From Haloarchaeobius amylolyticus (GTDB taxonomy: Archaea; Halobacteriota; Halobacteria; Halobacteriales; Natrialbaceae), in the NCBI RefSeq assembly GCF_026616195.1, contig NZ_JANHDH010000002.1, positions 248,001 to 312,000 of the forward strand: a DNA stretch of 64,000 nt. The letters run 5' to 3'. Each line of letters begins with the position of its first letter. Position 1 is the stretch's first letter. Made by a program: the position numbers and the translations under genes. Below, in pieces: positions 63,536 through 64,000 of this stretch. The notes beneath the pieces are model-generated. The model saw only the letters and a program-made list of their open reading frames with translations, made no database searches and was not told where the DNA came from.

Positions 63536-63608
63536 CGGACCCGACGGGATTTGAACCCGCGACATCTTGGTCCGGAACCAAGCACTCTGTCCACTGAGCT
63601 ACGGGCCC
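63536..63608 (-). tRNA. tRNA-Arg (CCG anticodon)
   Basis: A complete 73-base cloverleaf on the minus strand. The acceptor stem GGGCCCG pairs with CGGGTCC (one G-U pair) and the discriminator is G. The anticodon stem CTTGG/CCAAG encloses the loop TTCCGGA with anticodon CCG. The T arm is GCGGG-TTCAAAT-CCCGT. No CCA is encoded. GTTATG at about 63635-63640 is a promoter element near -30. Its 3' end faces the AT-rich island. Confidence 0.95.
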
Positions 63609-63686
63609 TCAGGGAACCGTAGCAATCGCGCCGACATAACGGTTGTGAACTGGACAAGCGATAGGGGGCGCTTCGATGGCAGGCCG

Positions 63687-64000
63687 TTATTCCTCGCCGC
63701 CGTCGGCGACCGACGGGCTCGGCCCTCGCTTGTCGATGACCGACTGCTTCCACGTCCCGCGGGTGAACCAGAGGCCAGCGGCGATGGCGCCGACGACGTT
63801 GCCCATGGCCATCCCGTACCAGAAGCCGGTCGCGCCCATCCCGTAGCCGGCGATGCCGAGGATGGGGACGGTGTCGAACGCGAGGACCGAGACGGTCGCC
63901 ACCCGGCCGATCCAGAGCGCGACGAGCGAGAAGACGAGGGCGGTCTTGGTGTTGCCGGCGCCGCGGTAGGCGCCGAGCAGGACCTGCAGGACGCCGATGA
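63687..64000 (-). CDS. MATE-family efflux transporter (partial, N-terminal part off the right edge)
   Basis: The C-terminal 104 residues are visible, reading IGVLQVLLGAYRGAGNTKTA and three further membrane helices, then a short charged tail with SVADGGEE. The GAYRGAGNTK loop is typical of the MATE transporters that export drugs or other organic cations. The start lies beyond the window, so no promoter can be judged. It is on the same strand as the tRNA gene and GC-rich like the core chromosome. Confidence 0.85.
   Translation of the reverse strand, partial: IGVLQVLLGAYRGAGNTKTALVFSLVALWIGRVATVSVLAFDTVPILGIAGYGMGATGFWYGMAMGNVVGAIAAGLWFTRGTWKQSVIDKRGPSPSVADGGEE

Overview
The window is chromosomal DNA from a halophilic archaeon (class Halobacteria). 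The base composition is strongly GC-rich, most proteins are Asp/Glu-rich and Lys-poor, nearly every exported protein has a twin-arginine signal, many genes look leaderless with a TATA element about 25-32 bases before the ATG, and there are typical archaeal families (F420 genes cofE and mer, SUI1/eIF1, bacterio-opsin-activator HTH regulators). Genus cannot be decided from the sequence.

Layout. 1-9158 is a glucan/malto-oligosaccharide uptake locus: two ABC permeases, a Tat lipoprotein binding protein, a MalK-type ATPase and two GH15 glucosidases (one exported, one cytoplasmic), with two inverted repeats placed like operators. 9397-25849 is mostly housekeeping: a NUDIX-eIF2B fusion, a phosphoesterase, cofE-mer, a MoxR-DUF58-transglutaminase operon, SUI1, rhodanese, NUDIX, acetyltransferase, HPP protein, aconitase and a dUTPase-like protein. 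26375-34119 holds a CHY zinc-finger protein and three adjacent Tat-exported proteins (one LVIVD-repeat protein, two subtilases) that end in the same roughly 115-residue module. 34411-38653 carries three regulators, one of them a membrane-anchored winged-helix protein. 38959-46870 has PPK2, an alanine dehydrogenase/ornithine cyclodeaminase homologue, a BrkB-like protein and three exported proteins, including a candidate cysteine peptidase. 46964-52885 is a complete five-gene dipeptide/oligopeptide ABC operon. 53252-56033 has an FkbM methyltransferase, an FAD oxidoreductase, a 38-residue zinc ribbon and a DMT transporter.

From about 55983 to the tRNA-Arg(CCG) gene at 63536-63608 the DNA turns abruptly AT-richer. 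This accessory island is the most interesting part. It holds a two-gene short-Argonaute operon, DREN-APAZ (a PD-(D/E)XK nuclease fused to an APAZ domain) followed by a catalytically dead MID-PIWI Argonaute, which is a SPARDA-type arrangement. Divergent from it are an unrecognised protein paired with a long PIN-domain protein, then a 566-residue protein with a HEPN-like LRxxxAH motif, then a winged-helix protein with two membrane segments. The island appears to start inside the 3' end of the DMT transporter gene, where codon usage changes abruptly, and it lies against the 3' end of the tRNA gene. No integrase, insertion sequence or CRISPR array is visible. The window ends inside a MATE-type transporter gene.
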